Notes: generated from the sequence alone by a model not told the origin. A stretch of 64,000 bases of DNA from Myxococcus qinghaiensis (GCF_024198215.1 NZ_JAKCFA010000009.1:372001-436000), one strand, 5' to 3'; counted from the first letter of the stretch, positions 44,753 through 53,991 are shown. Numbers and translations are program-made.

Positions 44753-46186
44753 TCAGGGAGGACACCCTCCCACGGGCACGATGGGCAGCGCATACAGGAA
44801 CCGGACGCCGGTGTTGTCCTGCGCCGTGAAGAAGACGTTCTGGCCGGAGCGCGTGAAGCTCCTCGGGAAGGAGTCGAGCGGACCGGGCGCGATTTCCGTC
44901 AGGGACACCGTGGTGATGCGCACGCCGTTGCTCACCCAGGGCTCCGCGCCCCGGTTGCGAATCGCCGCGCTGAAGAAGAACAGGTTGTCGACGGTGGTCA
45001 GCTCGTCCGGGAACGAGCTCCCCGCGCCGAGCTCCAGGTCGCCGAACAGCCGTGTCTTCACCGCCGTGGTGTCGCTGTCCCAGGGCTCCACGCCGTGGGT
45101 GCCATTGTCCGCGGCGAAGAAGAGCCGGTTGCCCAGCACCGTGAAGTGGTCGGGATTCGAGCCCGTGGGCCCCGGGAGGATGTCCTCCACCAGCACCGTC
45201 CCCGAAACCGTGCCGTCACTGCGCCACAGCTCCATGTCGTGGCTGCCCATCCCCAAGGCCGCGCTGAAGAGCAACCTCCCTCCCACGCCCGCCATCGCCC
45301 CCACCATCCCGAACTGACGCAGCATCACCGGAGGCGCCCCTCCGTCCGTCACCATCAGCATCGCGCCACCCGAGTGCGACACGCTCACCGCGAAGAACAG
45401 CTTGCTGCCCACGGGCACCAACGGAAGCTGGAAGTCCTGGTCGCTCGGCGTCTGGAACACCTCGACGGCGCCCGGGCCACCGTTCGAGCGCATCAGCATC
45501 GTGAGGACACCGCGATACGACGTGAGGAAATAGAGCGAGCCGTCTCCCCCCAGGGTGAGCCGATAGGGCGAGGAGTCCTCGATGCCCGGCTCCAGGTCCT
45601 CCACCATGAAGGTGCCGGCGGAGGTGCCATCGCTGCGCCACAGCTCCCGTCCATGCGTTGCGTCTCCCGCGGCGAAGTAGAGCAGCCCGTTGAACGCGAA
45701 CGGCTCATTCGGGAACGAGCCGACCGCGCCGGGCCAGATGTCCTTCACGAGGCGGGTGCCACCCGTCGTTCCATCGGTCACGAACAGCTCGCGCCCGGCC
45801 ACCGGGTCATCGGCGGCGAAGAACACCCGGCTCCCCACGGTCGTGAACCAGGTCGGGTGCGAGCCCACCGCTCCAGGGATGAGCTCCTTCAAGAGCCGGG
45901 TGCCCGCCCCGGGGGTTCCGTTGCTCACCCACGGCTCGCTGCCTCGCACCCCGTCGTCCACGCTGAACACCATGCCCCCCGCGCTGGGCGCCATGGGCGC
46001 AATGAGTGGCGTGGGCGGCGACTCCTGCACCAGGGAGACCCCCAGCGACACGGCGGTCCTCGTGCAGATTTCCCAGGGACCCGCGAGCAGCGATGCGCCC
46101 GCCTGCACCTGCTCCGGCGACTCCGACGACGACGAGCAACTCGCCAGCAAACACACCACCACCAGGAAACAGCACCTGTACCTCAT
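44753..46186 (-). CDS. ELWxxDGT-repeat lipoprotein, copy 1
   Basis: Predicted 477 aa. The signal peptide ends LLASCSS (lipobox). The body is built of repeated beta units carrying ELWRSDGT, ELFVTDGT, EPWVSNGT followed by GT-LVKDIxPG and SxPxxFTxxGxxxFFAA, the ELWxxDGT family seen in myxobacteria and cyanobacteria, presumably a beta-propeller at the cell surface. It is divergent from a galactose-oxidase-like gene 241 bp away, and the whole pair is duplicated next door. Function of the family unknown. Confidence 0.9.
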   Translation of the reverse strand: MRYRCCFLVVVCLLASCSSSSESPEQVQAGASLLAGPWEICTRTAVSLGVSLVQESPPTPLIAPMAPSAGGMVFSVDDGVRGSEPWVSNGTPGAGTRLLKELIPGAVGSHPTWFTTVGSRVFFAADDPVAGRELFVTDGTTGGTRLVKDIWPGAVGSFPNEPFAFNGLLYFAAGDATHGRELWRSDGTSAGTFMVEDLEPGIEDSSPYRLTLGGDGSLYFLTSYRGVLTMLMRSNGGPGAVEVFQTPSDQDFQLPLVPVGSKLFFAVSVSHSGGAMLMVTDGGAPPVMLRQFGMVGAMAGVGGRLLFSAALGMGSHDMELWRSDGTVSGTVLVEDILPGPTGSNPDHFTVLGNRLFFAADNGTHGVEPWDSDTTAVKTRLFGDLELGAGSSFPDELTTVDNLFFFSAAIRNRGAEPWVSNGVRITTVSLTEIAPGPLDSFPRSFTRSGQNVFFTAQDNTGVRFLYALPIVPVGGCPP

Positions 46187-46288
46187 CGGGACTTCTCCTC
46201 ATCCGCTCGAGTCGACAGCCATCACGTGACGGGGAGACCCACGCCGAGGCCACTCGCGCGGGTGGGAGACCAAGACACTTCGCGTCGC

Positions 46289-46386
46289 GAGACAACGACC
46301 CTCCGGTGGCAGCGTTTCGTCGGGCAATCGTCAGCGAACGGGACTCGAGAACAGCTCGACGTTGTCGGCCGCACGCCTACGTTCTG
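46289..46386 (+). promoter_or_regulatory. Conserved spacer blocks in unit 1 (candidate promoter elements)
   Basis: Blocks shared with unit 2: the 21-bp block starting GAGACAACG, and GAAC-N27-CGTTCTG leading to TACGTTCTG at 46378-46386, 41 bp before the oxidase ATG. Unit 2 has these at 49420-49440 and 49480-49517. Conservation within diverged spacers suggests regulatory function, but common descent alone could also explain it. Confidence 0.4.
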
Positions 46387-46427
46387 GGCCCCGCCTGGAC
46401 AACCCCGCGTTCGGAGTCTCCCCTTCC

Positions 46428-47846
46428 ATGACGAACCGCTGTGTCACGCTTTCGCCGGGCGTCAGCGCGCTCTGGCTGCTCGGCCTCGTGGTGGGGGCCT
46501 CGTCGGCCCTCGCGCAGTCCCCCTCGCAGGTCGGCCGCTGGTCCAGTGTCATGAACTGGCCCATCACCGCCACGCACACCAGCGTGCTCCCCGATGGCAA
46601 GGTGATGTTCTACGGCGAGTTCGCCGAGGGGGCCCTGCCGCCTCGGCGCTGGGACCCCGCCACCAATGTCATCACCGAATACCCCTATGCGGGCTACAAC
46701 ATCTTCTGCTCCGGCCACTCCTTCCTCTCGAATGGCAAGCTGCTCGTCACCGGGGGACACATCGCCAGCCACGTGGGCCTCCCCCGCGCGAGCCTCTTCG
46801 ACTACCTCAGCAACACCTGGACGCAAGTGCCGAACATGAACGGCCCGCGCTGGTACCCCACCAACACCACGCTCAACAACGGTGACATCGTGGTCACCTC
46901 CGGAGAGATGAATGGGGCCAACGACATCAACCTCATTCCCCAGCGCTTCATCGCGGGGACAAGCAGTTGGCGGACGCTGACCAACGCGTCGATGAACATC
47001 CCCTACTACCCGAAGATGTTCCTCGCCCCCAATGGGCAGCTCTTCTACGCGGGCTCCTTGCGCGGCTCGCTCTGGCTGGACCCCACCAGCAATGGCGCCT
47101 GGAGAACCGGGCCCGTGAGCAACTACGGCACCCGCAGCTACGGGCCCGCCGTCTACATGGACGGCAAGGTGCTCCTCATCGGCGGAGGACAACCCCCCAC
47201 CTCCACCGTGGAGCAGATAGACCTCACCGCGGCCAATCCCACCTGGCGGTACGTGGCGCCGATGAGCATCCGCCGTCGGCAGCACAACGCGGTCCTGCTG
47301 CCGGACGGCTCCGTGCTCGTCCTCGGAGGCAGCAGCGGCCCCGACTTCGACTCGTCCAACTTCCCCGTCTTCTACGCCGAGCTCTACAACCCCACCACCA
47401 ACACCTGGACCTCGCTGGCGAGCAACGTGCGCTACCGGGGTTATCACTCCACCGCGGTGCTCCTGCCGGATGGACGCGTGCTGTCGGCGGGAGGCAGCCA
47501 GGAGCTCACCGCGGAGGTCTACTCACCGCCTTATCTCTTCAAGGGCGCGCGCCCCGTCGTCACCGCGGCCCCGACGACAGCCCAGCCAGCGAGCACCATC
47601 ACCATCACCACACCCGACGCGGCCAGCATCACCCGCGTGTCCCTCATCGCCCTCAACTCGACGACGCACACGTTCGACCAGAACCAGCGGCTGCTCACGC
47701 TCGCCTTCACGCGTGCCGCGGGAAATCTCACCGCCACCATGCCCGCCAACCGCAACCTCGCGCCGCCTGGCTACTACCAGCTCTTCATCGTCAACAACGC
47801 GGGCGTGCCTTCCAGTGGACGCAGGCTGCGCATCCCTCCTCCCTGA
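46428..47846 (+). CDS. Galactose-oxidase-like copper radical oxidase, copy 1
   Basis: Predicted 472 aa secreted enzyme (signal peptide to about ALAQ, residue 30). Kelch propeller with a C-terminal DUF1929 domain. The copper-site set of galactose/glyoxal oxidases is present: Cys94 (NIFCSGHSF) and Tyr143 (RWYPT) for the thioether cofactor, Tyr339-His340 (RGYHST) and His414 (THTFDQNQRLL). It should oxidise alcohols or aldehydes to make H2O2. Start 46428 gives the signal peptide and the same length as copy 2. Substrate unknown. Confidence 0.93.
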   Translation: MTNRCVTLSPGVSALWLLGLVVGASSALAQSPSQVGRWSSVMNWPITATHTSVLPDGKVMFYGEFAEGALPPRRWDPATNVITEYPYAGYNIFCSGHSFLSNGKLLVTGGHIASHVGLPRASLFDYLSNTWTQVPNMNGPRWYPTNTTLNNGDIVVTSGEMNGANDINLIPQRFIAGTSSWRTLTNASMNIPYYPKMFLAPNGQLFYAGSLRGSLWLDPTSNGAWRTGPVSNYGTRSYGPAVYMDGKVLLIGGGQPPTSTVEQIDLTAANPTWRYVAPMSIRRRQHNAVLLPDGSVLVLGGSSGPDFDSSNFPVFYAELYNPTTNTWTSLASNVRYRGYHSTAVLLPDGRVLSAGGSQELTAEVYSPPYLFKGARPVVTAAPTTAQPASTITITTPDAASITRVSLIALNSTTHTFDQNQRLLTLAFTRAAGNLTATMPANRNLAPPGYYQLFIVNNAGVPSSGRRLRIPPP

Positions 47847-47879
47847 TTCGAGGACGGATGCGCGTCGGGCCCCACCTGC

Positions 47880-49322
47880 TCAGCGAGGACAATCCCCGTC
47901 CGGCCGGACGAGCAGGGAATACAGCCCCCGGACCCCGCTGGCGTCTTCCGCGGTGAAGAACACATAATCCTGGGAGCGCATGAAGTTCTTCGGGTTGGAC
48001 GAGCGGGGCCCGGGCGCGATTTCCGTCAGGGCCACCGTGGAGATGCGCACCCCGTCGCCCACCCACGGCTCCGAGCCCCGGTTGCGAATCGACGCACTGA
48101 AGAAGAGCAGGCCCTCGAGGGTCCTCAGCGCGTCCGGGAACGAGCTGCCCGCGCCAGCCTCCAGGTCTCCGAACAGGCGCGTCCTTGGCTCCGTGCCATC
48201 GCTGTCCCAGGGCTCCACGCCATGAATCCCATCGTCCGCGGCGAAGAAGAGCTGGGTGCCCAACACCGCGAAGTGCTCGGGATACGAGCCCTCGGGTCCC
48301 GGGCGGAGGTCCTCCACCAGCGTGGTGCCCACCACGGTGCCGTCGCTGCGCCACAGCTCCATGTCCTCGGTCACCATGTGCGGCGAGGCGCTGAACAGCA
48401 GCCTCCCGCCCACCGCCGCCAGGTCCCCCGTCATCCCGAAGTGGCCCAGCACCACCGGGGGCGCACCGGCCTCCGTCGCCATCAGCGTCCCGCTCTTGCC
48501 GTGGGAGCCGCCACCTCCGTGCCCTCCCCCTTCGAAGAAGAACAGCTTGCGGCCCACGGGCGTCAGCGGGCTCGGGAAGCCCTGGTCGATGGGCGTGCGG
48601 AACACCTCCACGGCCCCGGGGCCGCCCTCCGTGCGCATCAGCAGCGTGAAGATGCCTCGCTCCGTCCGGAGGAAATACAGCGCGTCATCTCCCCCTTGCG
48701 TGAACCGATAGGGAGACGAGTCCTCGGGCCCCACCTCCAGGTCCTCCACCAGGACCGTGCCCGCGGACGTGCCGTCGCTGCGCCACAGCTCCCGTCCATG
48801 CACCGGGTCTCCCGCCGTGAAGTAGAGCAGCCCCTTGAACGCGAACAGCTCGTTCGGGAACGAGCCCACTGCACCCGGCCAGATATCCTTCACGCGCCGG
48901 GTGCCCTCCGAAGTGCCGTCGCTCACGAACAGCTCGCGTCCCACCACCGGGTCCGTGGCGGCGAAGAACACCTGGTTCCCCACCTGCGTGAACCACCGGG
49001 GGTCCGAGCCCTCCACTCCGGGAAAGAGGTCCTTCAGCAGTCGGGTCCCCGCGCTCGGCACGCCGTTGCTCACCCACGGCTCGCGACCTCGCACGCCGTC
49101 GTCCACGCTGAACATCAGGCCCGCGGCGCTGGAGGCCAAGGGCGGCGAGTACGGCGTCTCCTCGAGCGCCGTGACACCCAGCGACACGGCGGTCCGCGAG
49201 CAGGGCGCCCAGGTCTTCACGAGCGGGGACGAGCCCTCCCGCGTCGGCTCCGACGAGCCTGGGGCGGAGGAACAACTCACGAGCAGACACACCACTCCCA
49301 GGAAACGACGCCTGTACCCCAT
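47880..49322 (-). CDS. ELWxxDGT-repeat lipoprotein, copy 2
   Basis: Predicted 480 aa, clearly homologous along its length to copy 1. The signal peptide ends LLVSCSS (lipobox), and the same ELWRSDGT, ELFVSDGT and EPWVSNGV repeats follow. It differs by a Gly/His/Ser-rich insertion (EGGGHGGGGSHGKSG) mid-protein, absent from copy 1. The start ATG at 49322 corresponds to copy 1; the longer in-frame extension to 49805 runs into the oxidase gene and is not coding. It ends 33 bp from the copy-1 oxidase gene, convergently. Confidence 0.9.
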   Translation of the reverse strand: MGYRRRFLGVVCLLVSCSSAPGSSEPTREGSSPLVKTWAPCSRTAVSLGVTALEETPYSPPLASSAAGLMFSVDDGVRGREPWVSNGVPSAGTRLLKDLFPGVEGSDPRWFTQVGNQVFFAATDPVVGRELFVSDGTSEGTRRVKDIWPGAVGSFPNELFAFKGLLYFTAGDPVHGRELWRSDGTSAGTVLVEDLEVGPEDSSPYRFTQGGDDALYFLRTERGIFTLLMRTEGGPGAVEVFRTPIDQGFPSPLTPVGRKLFFFEGGGHGGGGSHGKSGTLMATEAGAPPVVLGHFGMTGDLAAVGGRLLFSASPHMVTEDMELWRSDGTVVGTTLVEDLRPGPEGSYPEHFAVLGTQLFFAADDGIHGVEPWDSDGTEPRTRLFGDLEAGAGSSFPDALRTLEGLLFFSASIRNRGSEPWVGDGVRISTVALTEIAPGPRSSNPKNFMRSQDYVFFTAEDASGVRGLYSLLVRPDGDCPR

Positions 49323-49554
49323 GGGGACTTCTCCTCCATCCGAGCGAGTCGACTGCTGGCGCTCGGACACCCACACCGAGACACCCGCGCGGGTGGGAGA
49401 CGAAGCCAATTCGAGACCCGAGACAACGGCCCTCCGGTGGGAGGGGCCCGTCACCCAAAGGGCAATGACCGGGACGAGGGAACGGCTGGCCGCTTTGCGT
49501 TGCGGGCTTACGTTCTGCCTCCGCGTTTGAGAAGCATCCACTCGGAGAGAGCTC

Positions 49555-50973
49555 ATGAAGCCCCGCCGTGTCTCCCTCTCACCCCACATACAGGGGGTCT
49601 GGATTCTCGGCCTCGTGCTGTGGATGTCCCCGACTCGCGCGCAGTCCCCGTCGCAGGTCGGCCGATGGTCCAGCGTCATGAACTGGCCCATGGCCGCCAC
49701 CCACCTCAGTCTGCTTCCCGACGGGAAGGTGTTCTTCTTCGGCGAGTTCGAAGAGGGCAACCTGCCGCCGATGCGCTGGGACCCCACCACCCAGGTGTTC
49801 TCCACGGTCCCCTTCCCCGGCTACAACGTCTTCTGCGCGGGCCACTCCTTCCTCTCGAACGGGAAGATGCTCGTCAGCGGGGGACACGTCGCCAGCCACG
49901 TGGGGCTCGACGACGCGAGCCTCTTCGACTTCGACACCAACACCTGGACGCGCCTGCCGGACATGAACGGTCCGCGCTGGTACCCCACCAGCACGACGCT
50001 CTCCAACGGAGACGCGGTGGTGACCTCCGGAGAAGTCGCCGGGCCCGGAGACATCAACGAAATCCCCCAGCGCTTCATCGCGGGCACCAACACCTGGCGG
50101 ACGCTGACGGGCGCGCAGAAGAACTTCCCCTACTACCCGAAGATGTTCCTCGCGCCCGACGGGCGGCTCTTCTACGCCGGCTCCCTGCGCGTCTCGCTCT
50201 GGCTGGACCCCACCGGCAATGGCGCCTGGACCACCGGCCCCCAGAGCCTCTTCGGCGGGCGGAACTACGGCCCCGCCGTGTACATGGACGGCAAGGTGCT
50301 CATCATCGGCGGCAGCGAGCCGCCCACCGCCACCGTGGAGCAGATAGCCCTCACCGCCGACTCGCCCGCCTGGGAGTACCGGGCCCCGATGAGCCTCCCC
50401 CGGCGCCAGCACAACGCGGTCCTCCTGCCGGACGGCACCGTGCTCGTCATCGGTGGCACCCACGGGCCTGGCTTCGACTCGGCCGACGCCCCCGTCTACC
50501 ACGCGGAGGTCTTCAACCCCGCCACCAACACCTGGACCTCGCTGGCGAGCAATGCCCGCTACCGGGGCTATCACTCCACCGCCCTGCTCCTGCCAGATGG
50601 ACGCGTGCTGTCCGCGGGAGGACGGCTGGAGCGCACCGCCGAAATCTTCTCTCCGCCCTACCTCTTCAAGGGCCCGCGCCCCGTCGTCACCGAGGTGCCC
50701 ACCACGTGCCTGCCCGCGAGCCCCCTCACCATCACCACGCCCGACGCGGCCAGCATCGCCCGCGTGTCCCTCATCGCGCTCGGCTCGGTGACTCACACCT
50801 TCGACATGAACCAGCGGCTGCTCACGCTCGATTTCGCGCGAAGCGAGGGCAGCATCACCGCCCTCATGCCCGCCAACCGCAACCTCGCGCCGCCGGGCTA
50901 CTACCAGCTCTTCATCGTCAACGACGCGGGCGTACCCTCGTACGGCCGCCGGCTGCGCATCCCTCCGCCCTGA
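49555..50973 (+). CDS. Galactose-oxidase-like copper radical oxidase, copy 2
   Basis: Predicted 472 aa, same architecture and length as copy 1: signal peptide, kelch propeller and DUF1929. Cys94 (NVFCAGHSF), Tyr143 (RWYPT), the RGYHST Tyr-His pair and the His of THTFDMNQRLL are all conserved at the same positions, so both copies should be catalytically competent. GGAGAG lies close before the ATG. It is divergent from ELWxxDGT copy 2 across 232 bp. The zinc-finger gene follows 22 bp later in the same direction. Confidence 0.93.
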   Translation: MKPRRVSLSPHIQGVWILGLVLWMSPTRAQSPSQVGRWSSVMNWPMAATHLSLLPDGKVFFFGEFEEGNLPPMRWDPTTQVFSTVPFPGYNVFCAGHSFLSNGKMLVSGGHVASHVGLDDASLFDFDTNTWTRLPDMNGPRWYPTSTTLSNGDAVVTSGEVAGPGDINEIPQRFIAGTNTWRTLTGAQKNFPYYPKMFLAPDGRLFYAGSLRVSLWLDPTGNGAWTTGPQSLFGGRNYGPAVYMDGKVLIIGGSEPPTATVEQIALTADSPAWEYRAPMSLPRRQHNAVLLPDGTVLVIGGTHGPGFDSADAPVYHAEVFNPATNTWTSLASNARYRGYHSTALLLPDGRVLSAGGRLERTAEIFSPPYLFKGPRPVVTEVPTTCLPASPLTITTPDAASIARVSLIALGSVTHTFDMNQRLLTLDFARSEGSITALMPANRNLAPPGYYQLFIVNDAGVPSYGRRLRIPPP

Positions 50974-50995
50974 TTCGTGGAAGAATGCACACCGC

Positions 50996-51694
50996 ATGAA
51001 GAGCGACTGCCCCGTCTGCACACAACCTGCTCCCACGCTGCGCGTCATTGAAATGCGCGGTGTCCCGGTCGACACCTGCACCCGCTGTCACGGCCACTGG
51101 CTGGACGCGGGGGAGCTGGAGCGGCTGGCACCGGGCTGGAGGACGGAGGCGCTCCGGGCGGCCCTGCCGACGGCGACCCGGCGCTGTCGTCACTCGCGAC
51201 ACCATGTCCCGACGACGCATGAGCAGTGCGGGCTGTGCGGCGCTCCGGCGGCGCGCTGTCCGTCCTGCGCGAAGTTCCTCTCCCAGGTGCGCACGGAGGT
51301 GTGCGCGGTGGACCTGTGTGGGAGCTGTCATGGCCTCTGGCTGGACGCGAACGAGCTCAAGGCGTTGATCGACTGGCACCAGCGCTCCCAACGTCCGCTC
51401 GCGGTGGGCGCGGCGGTGGTGGGCACGGCTGCTGCCGCGGCGGCCGCGGCGGCGCTGTCCCAGGTGACCGCGGGCAGCCCCGAGCGCTCCCGGGCGGCCG
51501 AGGTCCTGTCCGCCTCACTGGAGCGGGCGGGAGACGCGGCGGACGTGGTGGAGGTCGGCGAGATGCTGGGCGTCACGGTGGAGGCGGCCAGCGAGGGCCT
51601 GGGCTCCGCCGCCGAGGCGGCCGTGGAGGGGGCGAACCTGGTGGGAGACGCGATGGGTGGGTTGTTGGAGGTGGTGGCGGGATTGTTCCATTGA
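50996..51694 (+). CDS. TFIIB-type zinc-finger domain protein
   Basis: Predicted 232 aa. Two zf-TFIIB-like units: CPVCTQPAPTLRVIEMRGVPVDTCTRCHGHWLDAGEL and the later CPSCAKFLSQVRTEVCAVDLCGSCHGLWLDANEL, each with CxxC pairs and a WLD motif. The C-terminal third is Ala/Gly/Val-rich with a possible transmembrane or amphipathic helix (VGAAVVGTAAAAAAAAAL). Probably a cytoplasmic or membrane-attached zinc protein; function unknown. It begins 22 bp after the copper oxidase stop and may be read from the same promoter. Confidence 0.85.
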   Translation: MKSDCPVCTQPAPTLRVIEMRGVPVDTCTRCHGHWLDAGELERLAPGWRTEALRAALPTATRRCRHSRHHVPTTHEQCGLCGAPAARCPSCAKFLSQVRTEVCAVDLCGSCHGLWLDANELKALIDWHQRSQRPLAVGAAVVGTAAAAAAAAALSQVTAGSPERSRAAEVLSASLERAGDAADVVEVGEMLGVTVEAASEGLGSAAEAAVEGANLVGDAMGGLLEVVAGLFH

Positions 51695-51775
51695 CCCACC
51701 TTCACACCGCCACTGAATCCCCTATGCTCGTGACAGTCCCGTGAGACCCGCCGGATTGTGACGGGGGGAGTGCCA

Positions 51776-52138
51776 ATGATGAGTCAGGTGAGCACGAAGA
51801 GCATTCCGGCGGATGACCGTCGTCTGTTTCCCCGTCTCCAGGCGCCGCTGTATGCGCGCCCGGCGCGGCTGAAATTCGGCGACAAGCGGCAGGTGCTGGA
51901 CGCGAGCCTGGGCGGCGTTCGCATCTACTCCGACGAGCCGTACGCCGAGGGCCTCCAGCTGGAGGTGGACCTGTTTCTGGGAGACGGCTCCACGCTGGAA
52001 TGTCGCGCGCGGGTGGCGTGGCTGCGCAAGCTGCCCAAGGACGCTGTGGCGGTCTACGAAGTAGGCCTCGCCTTCACGGACGTCACCCCGGAGACGCTGG
52101 AGCGCCTCAAGTCGGTGCTCGTCGTCGAAGAGGACTGA
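51776..52138 (+). CDS. PilZ domain protein
   Basis: Predicted 120 aa consisting of a single PilZ domain. The c-di-GMP contacts are present: an RxxxR-type stretch (RRLFPR) and DASLGG, the DxSxxG motif, followed by the beta-barrel ending in YEVGLAFTDVTPE. It probably binds cyclic di-GMP and relays it to motility or exopolysaccharide machinery. The ATG at 51776 has a strong GGGGGGAG site 5 nt upstream; a GTG at 51758 is less likely. Confidence 0.9.
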   Translation: MMSQVSTKSIPADDRRLFPRLQAPLYARPARLKFGDKRQVLDASLGGVRIYSDEPYAEGLQLEVDLFLGDGSTLECRARVAWLRKLPKDAVAVYEVGLAFTDVTPETLERLKSVLVVEED

Positions 52139-52178
52139 GGTCCCCCGCGATTCCCGCGTCGCACGGCCCTGAGAGGAC

Positions 52179-52832
52179 TCACGGCCGTCCGGCGAACTCG
52201 TCCCACAGGGCGCGCAGCTCCTGCTCCAGTCCGGGCACGGAGGAGGCACGCAGGCTGCCTCCGCCGCGAAAGAGCGAGAGCCCCTCGAAGAAGGCCACCA
52301 GCAAGGCCGCGCGTCGCTCCCGTCGAGCAGGCGTGAGGTCGGGCGACAGCTCGCGCAGCAGCTCCACCACGCCCTCGCGATAGCCGGCATAGAAGACCCC
52401 CAGCGCCTCGGCCACCATGGCGTCGCGCGCGGCCAGCGCCCACAGCTCCGCGAAGAGCTGGAAGTGACGGGGGGACTCCTGGTCCTCCAGCAGGGCGTCC
52501 AGCGCGTGCCGCAGCCGCTTCGCCGGCTCCTGTCCTCCTCCGTCCATGCGCTCGCGCACCCGGCGGATGGCGGTCTCCAGGTAGCGCGCGAGCAGCGCGC
52601 GCACCACGTCCTGCTTCGTGGGGAAGTAGTACTGGAGGTTGCCCAGGCTCAAGCCCGCGCGCTGGGCCACGCCGCGCAGGCTCAGCCCCGCGTAGCCGTC
52701 CTCCACCAATACATCCATGGCCGCGTCCAGGATGCGCTCCACGCGCTCATGGCCCTTGGCGTGGACGGCGGTGCCCGCTCGCGGCTTCGCAGAGGGGAGC
52801 TTCCCGGGAGACTTGCTCGCGCGTGGTGACAT
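52179..52832 (-). CDS. TetR family transcriptional regulator
   Basis: Predicted 217 aa. The N-terminal HTH (ERILDAAMDVLVEDGYAGLSLRGVAQRAGLSLGNLQYYFPTK) is typical of TetR, followed by an all-helical ligand domain. Its start overlaps the stop of the dehydrogenase-like gene by one base (TGATG), so it is translationally coupled and likely autoregulates the operon through the palindrome at 53992-54007. The inducer is unknown. Confidence 0.92.
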   Translation of the reverse strand: MSPRASKSPGKLPSAKPRAGTAVHAKGHERVERILDAAMDVLVEDGYAGLSLRGVAQRAGLSLGNLQYYFPTKQDVVRALLARYLETAIRRVRERMDGGGQEPAKRLRHALDALLEDQESPRHFQLFAELWALAARDAMVAEALGVFYAGYREGVVELLRELSPDLTPARRERRAALLVAFFEGLSLFRGGGSLRASSVPGLEQELRALWDEFAGRP

Positions 52833-53938
52833 CAGGCCGCCTTCCTCGTCGGCACCTCGTCGGACGCTACCTCATCGAGCCGCACGGTGACGCCGCAGTC
52901 GCGCAGCGTGGCCAGCAGCGCTTCGGCGCGGGGCTCGTGCTCGGGGAACCACACGCCGGCGGACGGAGGCGGCGCGCCATCCAGGCCCAGCAGTCGCTCG
53001 ACGCCGAGCAGCGCGCCCACGGCCGTCAGGTGCGCCTGGCCCTTCGGGTCCACCACCTCGATGCGGGTGCGACCGTACTCGCCCTCCAGGTCGGCAAGCC
53101 ACGCGGCCTCGCCTCCGGTGCCGCTGGTCGCCAGCAGCGCGCGGCGCAGTGGCGTCAGCCGGGGATGCTGGAGCAGGCGGAGGATTCCGAGCCGCTGGAG
53201 CACCACGAGCGACCACGTCGCCGAGCCCGAGTCGAACCCCAGCCGCGTCGCCACGCCGCGCGCGCCCAGCACCATGGGCAGCGTCGCCTGCTCGGGTGTG
53301 TCGAGCCGGAACACCCGCGTGCTCCGTCCGTCCGAGAACGTCACGCGCCGCCCGTCCGTCAGCGGCAGCACCTGGCGCTCCTGCCCGCGCTCCGTCACGT
53401 CAAAGGACAACCCCAGCCGGTCCATGTACTCCAGGGAGTCCGGACCCGCCTCGTCCGCGAGCGCGAAGCGGATGCCCACGTCCACGTGCTCCAGCCGTCC
53501 CAGGCGTCGTGCGGCCATCGCCACCAGCCGAGGCACCAGCCCCGCCATCCACGCCGAGCCCAGCATCACCGGCCCGCGCGGAGGCGTGCCCGACAGCCTC
53601 AACATCGCGGCCCGCACCCGCGACGTCCACCGGGTGATGTCCAGCACGGGGACACCGTCGCGCGCCGCCGACATCAACAGGTGGTCCTCCGGGTCATTGA
53701 CCAGCGACACCACGGCCCGAGGCTTCACGCCGAGCACCGCCAGCGGTGACGGGGCCCGGATATCCAGCGCCACGCCCTCGGCGTTCCCGAGCGCGGCGGC
53801 CAGCTCCCGCGCGGGCTCCAGCCTCCGGCCGGCGATGACGAGCGGCAAGCCGGGGTGGCGCGCCCTCAACAAGCGGGCGAGCCGGACACCCACCACGCCG
53901 TAGCCCCCCACCAGCACGACACTTCCCTCGGACACCAT
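52832..53938 (-). CDS. Saccharopine dehydrogenase-like NAD(P)-binding protein
   Basis: Predicted 368 aa. An N-terminal Rossmann motif (VVLVGGYGVVGVRLARLL) and the following VIAGRRLEPARELAAAL fit the saccharopine-dehydrogenase/trans-acting enoyl-reductase-like superfamily, as does VPVLDITRWTSRVRAAML. The reaction is not known; members range from lysine metabolism to lipid-linked reductases. The ATG at 53938 starts at the Rossmann fold. It is co-transcribed with the TetR regulator. Confidence 0.82.
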   Translation of the reverse strand: MVSEGSVVLVGGYGVVGVRLARLLRARHPGLPLVIAGRRLEPARELAAALGNAEGVALDIRAPSPLAVLGVKPRAVVSLVNDPEDHLLMSAARDGVPVLDITRWTSRVRAAMLRLSGTPPRGPVMLGSAWMAGLVPRLVAMAARRLGRLEHVDVGIRFALADEAGPDSLEYMDRLGLSFDVTERGQERQVLPLTDGRRVTFSDGRSTRVFRLDTPEQATLPMVLGARGVATRLGFDSGSATWSLVVLQRLGILRLLQHPRLTPLRRALLATSGTGGEAAWLADLEGEYGRTRIEVVDPKGQAHLTAVGALLGVERLLGLDGAPPPSAGVWFPEHEPRAEALLATLRDCGVTVRLDEVASDEVPTRKAA

Positions 53939-53991
53939 GACGACCCCCACACGGGCGGACACGGGACGTCCGTGCCTCGACGGAGACAATA

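Larger units (their letters stand above)
44753..50973. repeat. Tandem duplication of an ELWxxDGT / copper-oxidase gene pair
   Basis: Unit 1 is 44753-47846 and unit 2 is 47880-50973, both 3,094 bp, offset 3,127 bp, each with the same divergent gene pair. The oxidase genes are both 472 codons; the lipoproteins are 477 and 480 aa. The spacers share blocks such as 21 bp at 46289-46309 and 49420-49440 (20 of 21 identical). Divergence shows the event is not recent. No IS or recombinase flanks it. Confidence 0.9.

Noticed and set aside
49323-49805. Extended N-terminus for ELWxxDGT copy 2
   Set aside because: It would run antisense into the oxidase gene and remove the signal peptide from the N-terminus.
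44753-50973. Duplication caused by an insertion sequence or composite transposon
   Set aside because: No transposase, terminal inverted repeats or target-site duplication seen; homology is limited to the gene pairs.
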